NCBI GenBank assembly: GCA_041687335.1 | Contig: JAWLCE010000003.1 | Location: 1 to 64,000 of the forward strand | Direction of reading: 5' to 3' | Source: JAJFUE01 sp041687335 | Lineage (GTDB): Bacteria > Sumerlaeota > Sumerlaeia > MVZB01 | DNA length: 64,000 nucleotides | Translations under genes and position numbers: made by a program | Notes under the pieces: model-generated | What the model was told of the DNA's origin: nothing | The model's input: the letters and a program-made list of their open reading frames with translations, nothing else | The model's database searches: none | Part shown: piece by piece, positions 51,533-61,413 of the stretch | Layout of the letters: every line of letters starts with the position of its first letter | How positions within the stretch are numbered: the first letter of the stretch is position 1

Positions 51533-53908
51533 GTGATTCATGATCCTCCGCCACATGACATCAACTGGAGCCGTGCCGGCCGCGCCGCCGCCATCGGCTT
51601 ATTGCTGCTGCCTCTGGTGCTGATGGCCAAACCGCTGCTGCGCGGGGGGGTCCCGTTTTTCATGGATCCGCTGATGTATTTCCTGCCGCTGCGCGCCCAT
51701 GCCGCAGCCCTGCTGCACGATGGCCAACTGCCGCTGTGGAATCGCTGCCTGATGGGCGGCATGCCGCTGTTCGAGAACCCCCAGGCGGCCCTCGCCTACC
51801 CCCTGAACTGGCCGTTTCTCGCCTGGCCGTCGGGTTTCTGGTTTCTCTTTCCGCAGCTCTTCCAGCTTGGGCTTTACACGGCGCTGACGGCTTGGGCGCT
51901 CCGCCGGATCGGCGCGCGGCGCGGGGCGGCGCTGTTTGGAGGGGCGCTTGCGCTGGCCGGCGCCTACGGCTGGAGCCGGCTCCAATACGGCAATTTCATG
52001 AACGTGCTGCCATGGTGGCCGCTCTGGCTGGGCGCGGCGCATGCCTATGTGGTCTCCCGGCGGGCGCGCTGGCTGGCGGCCGGCGCGCTCGCCGCCGCGC
52101 TGATGATCCTGGCCGGGGCGCACCAGCTCGCCTTCTACGGATTCTCGGTCCTCGGGCTCTATGGCCTCGTGCAGGCAGCCTTGGATCGCACCTCGCGGGG
52201 AGTTTGGCTGAGCTTCTTGTTGATCACCTACACGCTGGGCCTGCTGATTGGTGCGCCCGGCTGGCTGCCACAGGTGGGCTTCATCGCCGAGACCAGCCGC
52301 CCGGCCGGGATGGCGGCCGAGGCGGTGCTGGCTGGCGCGATCGGCTCGGTGGGCGAACTGGCGCGTGCATTGGCCGGAGACTGGGGATTGCTGCTGCCCG
52401 GCCGCGACGGTTGGGCCGACGCCGAATCCGCCGCCGCCCTCGGCCCGATCGCCCTCATCTTCGCATTGTTCTTCATTCCGCCGCGCGGACCGCTTCGCCG
52501 AGCATGGCTTGCCTGCTGGCTCGCCGCCGCCCTTGCGATCCTGCTTTCGCTGCGGCCGGTCATGACGTTGCTGCTGGAGTGGATCCCCGCCACCGGCATC
52601 TTCCACGGCCCCCGCCGCTGGCTGGGTGTGGCCCAGTGGATGATCCTGCTGGCCGCGGCGCTGGGCGCCTGTTCGCTCATGAACCTGGGCTGGCGCAAAG
52701 TGTCCGTCGCCGCGATGGCGCTGGCCGTGACTAGCCTCGGGCTTTACACCTGGCGCACCGTCGAGCTCACCACCATCCCCGCCGGGCCAATCCTGCGCCC
52801 AACCCAGCCGCCGCTGCTGGCCCGGGCAGGGCTCGAGCCCGGCCAGCGGTTCTTCACAATCGATTACAAGCGAGACTTCAGTTATGACTTCCGCCGCCCC
52901 GACCTGCTCGACTGGATGCTGCCCAACCTGGGGATGATCTACGGCTTCGAGGACCTGGGCGGATACGAGCCGGCGCAATCGGCCGCCTGGCGCAAATACA
53001 TGGACGAGCTCCATGCAACCGAGCCCGGCCGCCGGCTTTGGCCGCACCATTTCGCCCTCATTCAGGCGCCCCACCGCCAACAGCTGCTCGACGAGGGTTC
53101 GGTCCACGCCGCCATCATGCCGCGCTGGGGCGTGCCGCAGTATTTCAGCCCCGCCGGGCCGGGCGTCTGGATTGCGCCGGCTCCCACACACGCCGATCGG
53201 CTGCTTAGCATCTCAACCGCCGCCGCTTCGACTGGAATCCGCCTAGAGGCCATCCGCGGCGACCGGATCATCGAGGTCGCCCAAGCCGATGCCGTACAGC
53301 TTGGCCCCATGGCCGATCTGCTGGCCCCTCCCGAGCGCTGGCCCGGCATCCCGCGTTTGCCTTCCCCTGGTGCGGGCCGGCTGCTGGCCGCACAGATTCA
53401 ACCCCCGCCCACCACTGCCGACTTGTGGGCAATCCGGCTGCCGGATGGTGCGCAACTGGCCGACGGCTACATCTGGGGCGAGCGCCACTCCGCCCTTTGG
53501 GAGCCTGTAGCGGTTCGCGAAATAGCTGCACTCATGCGTTACCGCGGCGCCCCGGCCTGGGCCACCTTCCGCCACGGCGAGGGCCGCGTCCTTAGCCGCC
53601 TAATCCACGCCAACCGGATCGAAATCGAGGTTGAAATCACCTCCGCGCCCGCCGGCACCGCAGAATTGATCCTCCGCGAAGCTTACTGGCCCGGCTGGCG
53701 GGTGAGAGTCGATGGGCAGTTTGCCTCAATCCACCGGGAGGGGCCTTGGCGGGTCATTCGACTCGATCGCGGTCGCCAGCGCATATGGATGGATTACACG
53801 CCGAGGTGGCTGGACAGGTCCATCATCTTCAGCTTCTTCGGTTGCATCTTGCTGATCAAGATCTCCCTTATGCTGAGGAACCGACGGCGCACCCGCGCCG
53901 CTCACTAA
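51533..53908 (+). CDS. YfhO-like multi-span membrane protein
   Basis: A 791-residue membrane protein of about a dozen helices. The pattern PFFMDPLMYFLPLRAHAAALL, then WNRCLMGGMPLFENPQAALAYPLNW, fits the YfhO family of envelope proteins, some of which decorate teichoic or arabinan-like polymers. A C-terminal soluble domain has REAYWPGWRVRVDG, common in these proteins. Start: GTG 51533 (VIHDPPPHDINW) is preferred because the longer frame from ATG 51437 runs through a hairpin and has no Shine-Dalgarno. The stop overlaps the ftsY stop of the opposite strand. Confidence 0.75.
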   Translation: MIHDPPPHDINWSRAGRAAAIGLLLLPLVLMAKPLLRGGVPFFMDPLMYFLPLRAHAAALLHDGQLPLWNRCLMGGMPLFENPQAALAYPLNWPFLAWPSGFWFLFPQLFQLGLYTALTAWALRRIGARRGAALFGGALALAGAYGWSRLQYGNFMNVLPWWPLWLGAAHAYVVSRRARWLAAGALAAALMILAGAHQLAFYGFSVLGLYGLVQAALDRTSRGVWLSFLLITYTLGLLIGAPGWLPQVGFIAETSRPAGMAAEAVLAGAIGSVGELARALAGDWGLLLPGRDGWADAESAAALGPIALIFALFFIPPRGPLRRAWLACWLAAALAILLSLRPVMTLLLEWIPATGIFHGPRRWLGVAQWMILLAAALGACSLMNLGWRKVSVAAMALAVTSLGLYTWRTVELTTIPAGPILRPTQPPLLARAGLEPGQRFFTIDYKRDFSYDFRRPDLLDWMLPNLGMIYGFEDLGGYEPAQSAAWRKYMDELHATEPGRRLWPHHFALIQAPHRQQLLDEGSVHAAIMPRWGVPQYFSPAGPGVWIAPAPTHADRLLSISTAAASTGIRLEAIRGDRIIEVAQADAVQLGPMADLLAPPERWPGIPRLPSPGAGRLLAAQIQPPPTTADLWAIRLPDGAQLADGYIWGERHSALWEPVAVREIAALMRYRGAPAWATFRHGEGRVLSRLIHANRIEIEVEITSAPAGTAELILREAYWPGWRVRVDGQFASIHREGPWRVIRLDRGRQRIWMDYTPRWLDRSIIFSFFGCILLIKISLMLRNRRRTRAAH

Positions 53909-55416
53909 TCCTTCCCCGCAAACAACGCCTCCACAAACTGCCCGGCATCAAAGTCTCGCAAGTCCAGCGGCCCCTCGCCGATGCCGATCTTGAAGACCGG
54001 CAGACCGAACTGGTCCTTACAGCCGATCAGCACCCCGCCCTTGGCCGTGCCATCGAGCTTGGTCATGATGAGCCCGGTCAGCTCGCAGGCCTCGTGGAAC
54101 AGGCGCACCTGGTTGATCGCGTTCTGGCCGGTGGTGGCGTCGAGCACCAGCACCGTCTCGTGGGGCGCCTCCGGGTAGTGGCGCTTGATGATGCGCACGA
54201 TCTTGGTGAGCTGTTCCATCAGGTGGGTCTTGGTGTGCAGCCGGCCGGCGGTGTCGATCAGGATTACGTCTGGGGTCGGTCCGCGCCGCGCGCTCTCGAG
54301 CGCCTCGAAGACCACCGAGGCCGGATCGGCCCCCTCCTCCTGCGCCACGATCGCCGACCCCGTGCGCTTGGCCCAGATCGCCAGCTGCTGGGCGGCGGCG
54401 GCGCGGAAGGTATCGGCCGCCACCAGCATCGTCTTGCGCCCCTCCGCATGCAGTTCGCGCGCGATCTTGCCGATGGTCGTGGTCTTGCCGGTGCCGTTGA
54501 CGCCCACCACCAGCACGATCGTCGGCTGTGCGGCGGCAAAATTGGCGGGGCGCTGGTTGGCCTCCAGGATCTCCGCGATTGACCGCTTGAACAAGGCCAG
54601 CACCCCCTCGGGTTCATTGACCTTCTCGCGCCGCGCCTGCTCGCGCATGCGATTGACGATCTTCTGCGCCGTTGCCACACCCACGTCGCTTTGAAGCAGG
54701 ATATCCTCGACCTGCTCCAGCAGGTCCTCGTCCACCTTGGGGTGCAGGTTGATCGCCGAGCGCACCGACTCCACCAGCGTGTCGGTGGTACGGCCCAGTC
54801 GCTCACGCAGCCGTGCAAAGAAACTACGCGGCTCCTCGACAGCCGGCGCTTCCTCGACCACCGCCGCCTCGATCTCCACCGCCTCCACTTCGGGAGCGGC
54901 GGTCACTTCCTCTTCAACTTCCTCTTCAACTTCCGCCTCAGGCTCGGCCTCAACTTCAGGCTCGACCTCCACCTCGGGGGCGGTGGCGACGGCGACGGCG
55001 TCGCCGGTATCGCGCTCCAGCACTAGATCCTCGTCGCGCCCCTCGCCCAGCCGCATCGTCTCCGGCCCCGTCGGCATCGACCACGGCTGGCTCGGTGCCA
55101 AAGCCACCGGCTCGCTGTAACGCGTCTCAAAGGCGGTCGAGGTTGCCGGCGCGATCCGCGGCCGCACCTCGACGTTCGGATACCCGCGCGGCGGGGCCTC
55201 CTCCTTCTCTGCGTATTGCGGCGACCACACTACGTCGGCCCCGATGGCGGTGGTCGAGCTCAACGGCATCTTGAGCGGCGTAAATTCCGCATTTGGCTTT
55301 TCACCGGGCAGCGGAAAGGTATCGCCATTTCCCGTTGCCGCCTCACCGGAGGGAGCCACGCCCGTCTGCGTCTCGAATTGCTCAACCGGCCGTTTCTTGC
55401 GGAACCACCTCAGCAT
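53905..55416 (-). CDS. ftsY: Signal recognition particle receptor FtsY
   Basis: A 503-residue SRP receptor. The first ~200 residues are an acidic, repetitive A domain (VEVEPEVEAEPEAEVEEEVE) for membrane contact, preceded by MLRWFRKKRPVE. The NG GTPase domain follows, with GVNGTGKTTT (G1), DTAGRLHTKT (G3) and TKLDGTAKGG (G4). It docks ribosome-SRP complexes at the Sec translocon. ATG 55416 is used since GGAG lies nine bases upstream, against a start five codons earlier. Convergent with the YfhO-like gene, with overlapping stop codons. Confidence 0.95.
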   Translation of the reverse strand: MLRWFRKKRPVEQFETQTGVAPSGEAATGNGDTFPLPGEKPNAEFTPLKMPLSSTTAIGADVVWSPQYAEKEEAPPRGYPNVEVRPRIAPATSTAFETRYSEPVALAPSQPWSMPTGPETMRLGEGRDEDLVLERDTGDAVAVATAPEVEVEPEVEAEPEAEVEEEVEEEVTAAPEVEAVEIEAAVVEEAPAVEEPRSFFARLRERLGRTTDTLVESVRSAINLHPKVDEDLLEQVEDILLQSDVGVATAQKIVNRMREQARREKVNEPEGVLALFKRSIAEILEANQRPANFAAAQPTIVLVVGVNGTGKTTTIGKIARELHAEGRKTMLVAADTFRAAAAQQLAIWAKRTGSAIVAQEEGADPASVVFEALESARRGPTPDVILIDTAGRLHTKTHLMEQLTKIVRIIKRHYPEAPHETVLVLDATTGQNAINQVRLFHEACELTGLIMTKLDGTAKGGVLIGCKDQFGLPVFKIGIGEGPLDLRDFDAGQFVEALFAGKD

Positions 55417-55625
55417 AGGACCTATCTCCACATTCAGTTTTTCAATCTCTTATGATAGCAACCACAGACAGAGAAACCAATTCTTGTACCAGCCGCTATC
55501 CCGCACATGCCGGAGGCCCGGCGGACCGTCGATCTTGCCTTTACCAACCTGTTCTGTCAATCTGGACTGCTGGCCGCGCCCGCGGTCGCCTCTCCCGGCG
55601 CGGCTTCGCCCGCCCAAGGATTTTT

Positions 55626-56741
55626 ATGCGCCACGAATGGCTTATCCTCTACCTGCTGGTCTTCCTGGCCGCGCTGGGGCTCTCGGCGGTGCTTTGCGCC
55701 GTCGCGCGCGCACTGGCGCCCCGCTGGGGGCTGCTCGATCATCCTGCCGGCCGCAAGGCCCATCTGCGCCCGATCGCGTTGACCGGCGGCTGGGGCATCT
55801 ACGCCACCTTCGGGTTGCTGGTGGCCGGCGGCACCTTGGCCGCCCTCCCGCTGGCCCGAGTCGCGGGTGAGGCCATTTCTCCGTATCTGGCCAACATTCC
55901 CGGCGTCGCCGAACGCATCCTCGCCGTCCTCGCCGGCGCCACGATCATTTTTATCATGGGCGCCGTCGATGACCTGCGCCCGCTCGGCCCGCGCCGCAAA
56001 CTGGCCATCCAGTTTCTCGCGACCCTGCCACTTTTGGCTGCCGACATCGCCATCAGCGGCTTCCTGCCCGTGCCTCTGGGTTGGGTGCTGACCGTCTTCT
56101 GGATCATGCTGCTGACCAATTCCTTCAACCTGCTCGACAATATGGATGGCCTCTCGGCCTCGGTGGCGCTGGTGGCCTGCCTGGTGATGTCGCTGGCAGC
56201 GGTCGCCGCCGGTCAATACTGGATGCCAGCCCTGTTCCTCTGCTACGCCGGCACGCTCGGCGGCTTCCTCATCTTCAACTTCCACCCCGCCTCGATGTTC
56301 ATGGGCGACTCGGGCAGCCTGACGACCGGCTACCTGATGGGCGTCTTTTCGATCCTCATCACCTATTACCAACCGGGCGTGCCGACGGCGCTGCCGATTC
56401 TTGTCCCGCTGGCGATCATGGGTGTGCCGCTCTTCGATACGCTTTCCGTCATCTTCATCCGCTGGCGCGCGGGCAAGCCGATCATGGTGGGCGATCGCAA
56501 CCACTTCTCACATCGATTGCTGGCGATGGGCTTGAGCGTGCGTCAGACGGCCATCACGATCGCCCTGCTGACCGGCGCCACCGGTCTGCTCGCCCTGCCC
56601 CTGCGCGCCCTCGAATGGGAGTGGGCGCTGCTGCACATGTCGGGGCTCATCCTGCTTTTTACAGTCATCGTCATGCTCGAACTGGCCGGCCGCCGCCGCG
56701 CCGGCCAATCGCCCCCCCACACGATGCCCCCTAGGATTTAA
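55626..56741 (+). CDS. WecA/TagO-like undecaprenyl-phosphate sugar-1-phosphate transferase
   Basis: A 371-residue integral membrane protein of the MraY/WecA superfamily. Motifs: GAVDDLRPLG, NSFNLLDNMDGLSA, FMGDSGSL and GDRNHFSHRLL, which match the WecA branch (UDP-GlcNAc or similar to undecaprenyl phosphate) rather than MraY. ATG 55626 has AAGGA five bases upstream. The frame extends further upstream in Arg-rich sequence that is unlikely to be coding. It ends seven bases before ribF, so an operon is possible. It probably starts lipid-linked glycan synthesis. Confidence 0.9.
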   Translation: MRHEWLILYLLVFLAALGLSAVLCAVARALAPRWGLLDHPAGRKAHLRPIALTGGWGIYATFGLLVAGGTLAALPLARVAGEAISPYLANIPGVAERILAVLAGATIIFIMGAVDDLRPLGPRRKLAIQFLATLPLLAADIAISGFLPVPLGWVLTVFWIMLLTNSFNLLDNMDGLSASVALVACLVMSLAAVAAGQYWMPALFLCYAGTLGGFLIFNFHPASMFMGDSGSLTTGYLMGVFSILITYYQPGVPTALPILVPLAIMGVPLFDTLSVIFIRWRAGKPIMVGDRNHFSHRLLAMGLSVRQTAITIALLTGATGLLALPLRALEWEWALLHMSGLILLFTVIVMLELAGRRRAGQSPPHTMPPRI

Positions 56742-56748
56742 TGTTGCC

Positions 56749-57681
56749 ATGCAACTGATCCACGCCATCGACCAGCTCGACGAAGCCTGCCGCCCCGGTG
56801 TCAGCCTCTCTATTGGCATGTTTGATGGCGTCCACCGCGGCCACCAGATGCTGATCGGGCGGGTGCTCGAGCAGGCCGAGCAACTGGGAACGCGCTCGAT
56901 GACGCTGACCTTCTGTAACCATCCCCTCAGCGTGCTGGCCCCGCCCTTCGCGCCGAGCCTGCTCAGCTCGCCCGAGGAAAAATCCGCTCTTCTCGCCGGG
57001 CTTGGCCTGAACCTCTGCCTGCTGCTGGAGTTCACCCCGGAGTTTGCCGCGATCGAGGCCGAGGCTTTTATCGAGGAAATCCTCATCCGCCGCTGCCGCG
57101 TGCGCTTCCTTTCCTGTGGCGAGGACTTTCGCTTTGGCGCCCGCGGAAAGGGGGATATCGGCATGCTCGCCCGCTACGCCGCCCGCGAAGCCTTCGCGCT
57201 CGAGGTTCATGGCTCGCTCCTCGAGGACGGCTCACCCATCCGCTCCACCCGCATCCGCCAATTCCTGATGGATGGCAAGCTCGAAGCCGCCAATAAGATG
57301 CTCGGTCATCCTTATCAGCTTAGCGGAGTGGTTGCCCAGGGCGACCGCCGCGGCCGCACCATTGGCTTTCCGACAGCGAACCTCGTCCCGCCCGGCGAGC
57401 GCCTCGTTCCCGGCGATGGCGTCTATGCCGCCCACGCCGAGATCGACGACCGCCACTACGGCGCCATGGTCAACATCGGCGTGCGCCCGACCTTTGCCGG
57501 CGATCGGCGCACTATCGAGGCGCATCTTTTTGATTTTGATGGCGATCTTTATGGGGTTCAGTTGCGGCTGGCGTTCGTCAACAAGGTTCGCGAGGAACAG
57601 CGCTTCGATTCGGTCGAGGCGCTGGTCAAGCAACTGCGCAGTGATGAAAAACTCTGCCGCGCCCTCCTCGATATTGGCTGA
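56749..57681 (+). CDS. ribF: Bifunctional riboflavin kinase/FAD synthetase RibF
   Basis: A 310-residue RibF. The N-terminal FMN adenylyltransferase has MFDGVHRGHQ, GEDFRFGARGKGD and RSTRIRQFL. The C-terminal flavokinase has GRTIGFPTANL and NIGVRPTF. It makes FMN and FAD from riboflavin. It starts seven bases after the WecA-like gene, so they may share a message. Its end is five bases before the minus-strand glycosyltransferase stop. Confidence 0.95.
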   Translation: MQLIHAIDQLDEACRPGVSLSIGMFDGVHRGHQMLIGRVLEQAEQLGTRSMTLTFCNHPLSVLAPPFAPSLLSSPEEKSALLAGLGLNLCLLLEFTPEFAAIEAEAFIEEILIRRCRVRFLSCGEDFRFGARGKGDIGMLARYAAREAFALEVHGSLLEDGSPIRSTRIRQFLMDGKLEAANKMLGHPYQLSGVVAQGDRRGRTIGFPTANLVPPGERLVPGDGVYAAHAEIDDRHYGAMVNIGVRPTFAGDRRTIEAHLFDFDGDLYGVQLRLAFVNKVREEQRFDSVEALVKQLRSDEKLCRALLDIG

Positions 57682-57685
57682 AACC

Positions 57686-58849
57686 TCAGTCCGCCCCGCC
57701 GGCCAGTTCGTCATACAGCTTGCGATACTGTGCCACAACGGTCGCCAGCGTGTAACGCGACAGGAAAAGCTCGCGCCCGGCGCGACCCCGCCGTCGAGTG
57801 GCTTCCCGATCGCGCGCGGCCTGGCTCAGCTGGCGCGACAGCATGCCGGCATCCCCAGGCGTATGCAGCCAGCCAGTCACCGAACCTTCAACGAGCTCAC
57901 GATTGCCCTGAATGTTCGAGACCGCCAACGGCAGCGCACGGTTCATCGCCTCAAGCAGCACCAGCGGCAGGCCCTCCCCAAACATCGAGGGCAGCACCAG
58001 CAGGTCGGCTCCGCCGGCCAACCTCCATGGGTCGATCATGAACCCGGTAAACAGAGCGCGGTCGGCAAACCCAAAACTGGCCGCCATCAGCCGGAGTCGT
58101 TCAAGGAAACCTTTCCCGGCGAATTCATCGTCGCCGATCATCAACAGGACGCCCTGCCCTCCGTCCGCTCGATAGCGACCGAAAGCTTCCAGCAGCACCT
58201 CGGGCCCCTTGCGCGGACGCATCTGCGCCACCATTGCCACGACAAAAGCATCCTCTGGCAGCCTGTGCTCGCGCAGGGTGCGCGCCAGTTCCACCCGCTG
58301 CACCGCCGGCTCCAGCGTAGACTCCGCCACCGGCTCGATGCCATTGGGAATCCAGTGCAGCTTCGCGCGCGCCACGCCCTCCTCGCGAGCCAGCCGCTCG
58401 GTTTCTTCCCGACTGACGGGGCAGATCGCGTCGGTCCAGCGCCGCCCCAGCCGCTCCACGCGCGCGCGCCAGGGGTGACGTGCGGTGCCGCGGTTTTCGT
58501 CCAGCGCGATTGGCGACTGAATGGTCGTAATATTGGGAATACCCAGCCAGCGCGAGAGCAGCCGGGCAATCAGGTGGGTGCGACTGGTGTGCGCCTGCAG
58601 CACCTGCAAGCCATCCTCGCGTGCCGCCGCCGCCATCGACCGTACAAACTTGAGATCAAAACGCCCGCCCGAATCAAACACCCGTAGCGGCACACCTCCC
58701 GCCCGCAAAAACTCCGCCAGCCGCCCCTCGCTCAGGCAATACACATGCGCCTCGACCCCCGCCGCCGGCGATGCCTCCGCCAGCCGCCGCACCATTTGCT
58801 CAGCTCCGCCGAAATGTCGCCCATCCAGGATGTGGCCAATGCGCATCAT
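57686..58849 (-). CDS. GT4-type glycosyltransferase
   Basis: A 387-residue GT-B fold glycosyltransferase. The N-terminal RIGHILDGRHFGGAEQMVRRLAE is typical of GT4, where GG near the start binds the acceptor. The C-terminal half has VAMVAQMRPRKGPEVLLEAFGRY and the E-x7-E pattern FGEGLPLVLLEAMNRALP. A frame 31 codons longer lacks family similarity. It is in line with two further glycosyltransferases, last of the three in the order of transcription. Confidence 0.85.
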   Translation of the reverse strand: MMRIGHILDGRHFGGAEQMVRRLAEASPAAGVEAHVYCLSEGRLAEFLRAGGVPLRVFDSGGRFDLKFVRSMAAAAREDGLQVLQAHTSRTHLIARLLSRWLGIPNITTIQSPIALDENRGTARHPWRARVERLGRRWTDAICPVSREETERLAREEGVARAKLHWIPNGIEPVAESTLEPAVQRVELARTLREHRLPEDAFVVAMVAQMRPRKGPEVLLEAFGRYRADGGQGVLLMIGDDEFAGKGFLERLRLMAASFGFADRALFTGFMIDPWRLAGGADLLVLPSMFGEGLPLVLLEAMNRALPLAVSNIQGNRELVEGSVTGWLHTPGDAGMLSRQLSQAARDREATRRRGRAGRELFLSRYTLATVVAQYRKLYDELAGGAD

Positions 58850-58942
58850 CTTCCGATTATCCGACTCCCCTCGCCTGTCATCGGTCCGTTCCCGCTGGGG
58901 GCCATGTCTGATTCTCCTTCGATTTTTCCGCTCGCTCATCAT

Positions 58943-60055
58943 TTACTTTATTCCTGCCTGGACGCCGGCGTCTAACTCCCGCTCCATTTCATCGACCATT
59001 GCCTCCCACGAGCGCGTGCGGGCATAGCATTGACCGGCACGGGCGCGCGCGCCAGCCTCCGCGCGATCCACGGCCAGCCGCGCCCCGGCCTCCCGCCAAT
59101 CCTCGACCGTGTCGGCCAGCTCGACATACTCCCCCAGGAAGCGGACCACGTCGGGCAGGGGTGTCGACAATACCGGCTTGCCACCGGCAAGGTATTCCAA
59201 AGCCTTGACCGGATACAGGAAGCGATGCGGGCCCTGAGTATCGTAGGGGATCACCCCCAAGTCGAAACGTGCCAAGTAAGACGGCAGCTCCGCATAGGGA
59301 CGAGGTCCGATCCAGCGCAGGCGCGGGTGCTCGGGCAACCGAGGCGAGCGTGAACTGCCCGGCCCGATCAGCAGCACCCGCCATCCGCTCTCGAGCAGCG
59401 CCACCGCCCGCGCACCATCAAAACGTTCATTAATCACTCCAAAATAACCGGCCAGCGGACCATCACCCGCCGGCAGCTCACGCTCCACTCGCTCGGCCAA
59501 TGTCGGATCGGGCTGCGCAAAGCGTTCGGCATCGACTCCGCCGGGGATGAACCGCACCTGCGGATGTCGCCCCTCCAGCCGGTCCGCCAACGTGCCTGTT
59601 CCGGTCCAGACCCGATCGGCGCAGGCCAACGCCTCACGTTCGCGCCGCTCGGCCCAGGCCGCCCCCGGCGCCTGCGCACTCAGGTCGTCCATGCAATCGA
59701 AAACCCGTGTCTCCGCCGCCAGCCCGCGGGCCAGTCGCCCCCAGCGGGGGTCATTAAAAATGACGGCATCCCAATGCTTCCGCCTCAGCGAGCCCACCGC
59801 CCGGCGCATCAGGCCATCGTTGATCGCGGCCAGCAGAGCCGAACGGCTCCCCCCCGGCAGGACCGCCGGCCGCGCCACTCGCAGAGTGGCGGGCAGCTCC
59901 AGCCCACTGCTCACCTGCTGGGCATTTCGATGCAGATAGCGCGGGCAGAGGTAAGTCACCTCCCACCCCCGCCGCGCCAGTCCCAGCGCCATGTGCTGGG
60001 GCCGCTGAAACGCCCCCGCCCACTCCACAAATGAAATAATCAAAGCCGCAGCCAT
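58943..60055 (-). CDS. GT4-like glycosyltransferase (TuaH-like)
   Basis: A 370-residue glycosyltransferase. MAAALIISFVEWAGAFQRPQHMALGLARRG, DCMDDLSA near the middle, and FIPGGVDAERFAQP match TuaH-like members of GT-B. The C-terminus has KALEYLAGGKPVLSTPLPDVV. ATG 60055 is 15 bases inside the end of the upstream gene (60040), so the two are coupled. A longer frame (to 60163) lies entirely in that upstream gene. Together with the neighbour it would add sugars to a lipid-linked glycan. Confidence 0.85.
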   Translation of the reverse strand: MAAALIISFVEWAGAFQRPQHMALGLARRGWEVTYLCPRYLHRNAQQVSSGLELPATLRVARPAVLPGGSRSALLAAINDGLMRRAVGSLRRKHWDAVIFNDPRWGRLARGLAAETRVFDCMDDLSAQAPGAAWAERREREALACADRVWTGTGTLADRLEGRHPQVRFIPGGVDAERFAQPDPTLAERVERELPAGDGPLAGYFGVINERFDGARAVALLESGWRVLLIGPGSSRSPRLPEHPRLRWIGPRPYAELPSYLARFDLGVIPYDTQGPHRFLYPVKALEYLAGGKPVLSTPLPDVVRFLGEYVELADTVEDWREAGARLAVDRAEAGARARAGQCYARTRSWEAMVDEMERELDAGVQAGIK

Positions 60056-61245
60056 TGGTCCACCAGCATCAGCAGCTTGTTGCGCGGCGGGAGCTCGATT
60101 TGGTCGCGCGGGTAAAACAGGTAGTTGTAGATCTGAATCAGTTGGCCCGCCGCGCGAGTCCATTCGAAGCGGGCAAGGTTTCCCCGCCCCTGCTCGACCA
60201 GCCAGGCCCGCAACTCCTGGTCGCTCAGCATGCGCTCGATGATCCCGACCAGCGATTCCATGTTTTCCGGGTCCACCAGCATCGCGCCATTTTCCCCGGC
60301 AATTTCTGGCAGCGCGCCAGCGTCGGCGGCCACAACCGGCACGTCGCTCGCCTGCGCTTCAAGGATCGGAAAGCCAAATCCTTCCGCCCTCCCAAGCACC
60401 ACGAGCAGCCGCGCGTCATGAAAGATGACACGCCGTTCCTCCTCACTGGCGTCACGCACGATCCGCACGCGATGGTCGATGCCAAGCTGCGTGAGCCCAC
60501 GCCGCAACATCTCGACCTCCACATCCTGCGCGATGATCTCCATCACCAGCCACAGGTTTTCCATTGCCGGGTCGCGCTGACGCAGCAACGTAAAGCTGCG
60601 CAGCAGCCCGGTGATGTTCTTGTCGAGCCGGATTGAGCCTGAATAAAGAATGTAGCGGCGCGGCAGATCCAGTCGGCTTCGCACCAGTTCCAGCCCACCC
60701 CCCTCCACCGGCTCGCGAAAAACCTCATCCACCCCCGAATGCATCACCATCGTCTTGTGGCGCAGCTCCGGGAACAGTTGACACAATCCCTCACGGGTGG
60801 CATTGGAGACGCAGATGATCCAGCGCACCCGGATCAGCGTCATGGTATAGAGCACGTAGCTCCACAGCAGCCGCCACACGCGCAGCCGGTAGCCCGTGAT
60901 CGCGCTCTCGCGAGCGAAAGGCAGGATGTCGTGCACCGTGATCAGCACCGGACAATCCAGCAGCGGCGGCGAGGCGGGCGAGTGCACATGCAGCAGGTCC
61001 AGCCGCTCTCGCCTGACCGATTTGATCATCCGCAGCATCGGCAACAATCCCAGTGGATTGCCCCGCATCGGCACCAGCCGAAAGTTCGCCCCCAGCTTGA
61101 GCTTGCGCCGCAGCCGGCTGTTGACAAAGACCACGTAATCATTCTGGTCATCCACGCGCGCCAGCGCCTCGAGCAGGTTCTCGCTATAGCGGGCCAGCCC
61201 GGTGCGTTTGTCACCCAGAAAACGGGCATCGATCCCGATCCTCAT
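60040..61245 (-). CDS. GT4-type glycosyltransferase
   Basis: A 401-residue GT4 enzyme. MRIGIDARFLGDKRTGLARYSENLLEAL is the usual start, GSIRLDKNITGLLRSF the middle, and ARLLVVLGRAEGFGFPILEAQASDVPVVAADAGALPEI the donor site with E-x7-E. ATG 61245 is 18 codons inside a longer frame. It is first of the three-gene glycosyltransferase run, diverging from a sialidase-like gene. Confidence 0.9.
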   Translation of the reverse strand: MRIGIDARFLGDKRTGLARYSENLLEALARVDDQNDYVVFVNSRLRRKLKLGANFRLVPMRGNPLGLLPMLRMIKSVRRERLDLLHVHSPASPPLLDCPVLITVHDILPFARESAITGYRLRVWRLLWSYVLYTMTLIRVRWIICVSNATREGLCQLFPELRHKTMVMHSGVDEVFREPVEGGGLELVRSRLDLPRRYILYSGSIRLDKNITGLLRSFTLLRQRDPAMENLWLVMEIIAQDVEVEMLRRGLTQLGIDHRVRIVRDASEEERRVIFHDARLLVVLGRAEGFGFPILEAQASDVPVVAADAGALPEIAGENGAMLVDPENMESLVGIIERMLSDQELRAWLVEQGRGNLARFEWTRAAGQLIQIYNYLFYPRDQIELPPRNKLLMLVDQWLRL

Positions 61246-61413
61246 GAGAGGCCGATCCTTCTGCCGAACCAAATCCCCGCACGATGGCGGAAGCCCCATA
61301 TTATGCCAAACGCCCCCCCGCCGACCACACCCATGTGCTTGCGATTGACATCCTTCCCGTCGTTGCTAGGATGAAATCCGGCGATTTCAATGATTCAACC
61401 AAGGGGAACAACG

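Noticed and set aside
51599..53191. Minus-strand frame of 530 codons across the YfhO-like gene
   Set aside because: Antisense to a membrane protein with clear helices; the frame is Gly/Gln/Arg-rich without motifs.
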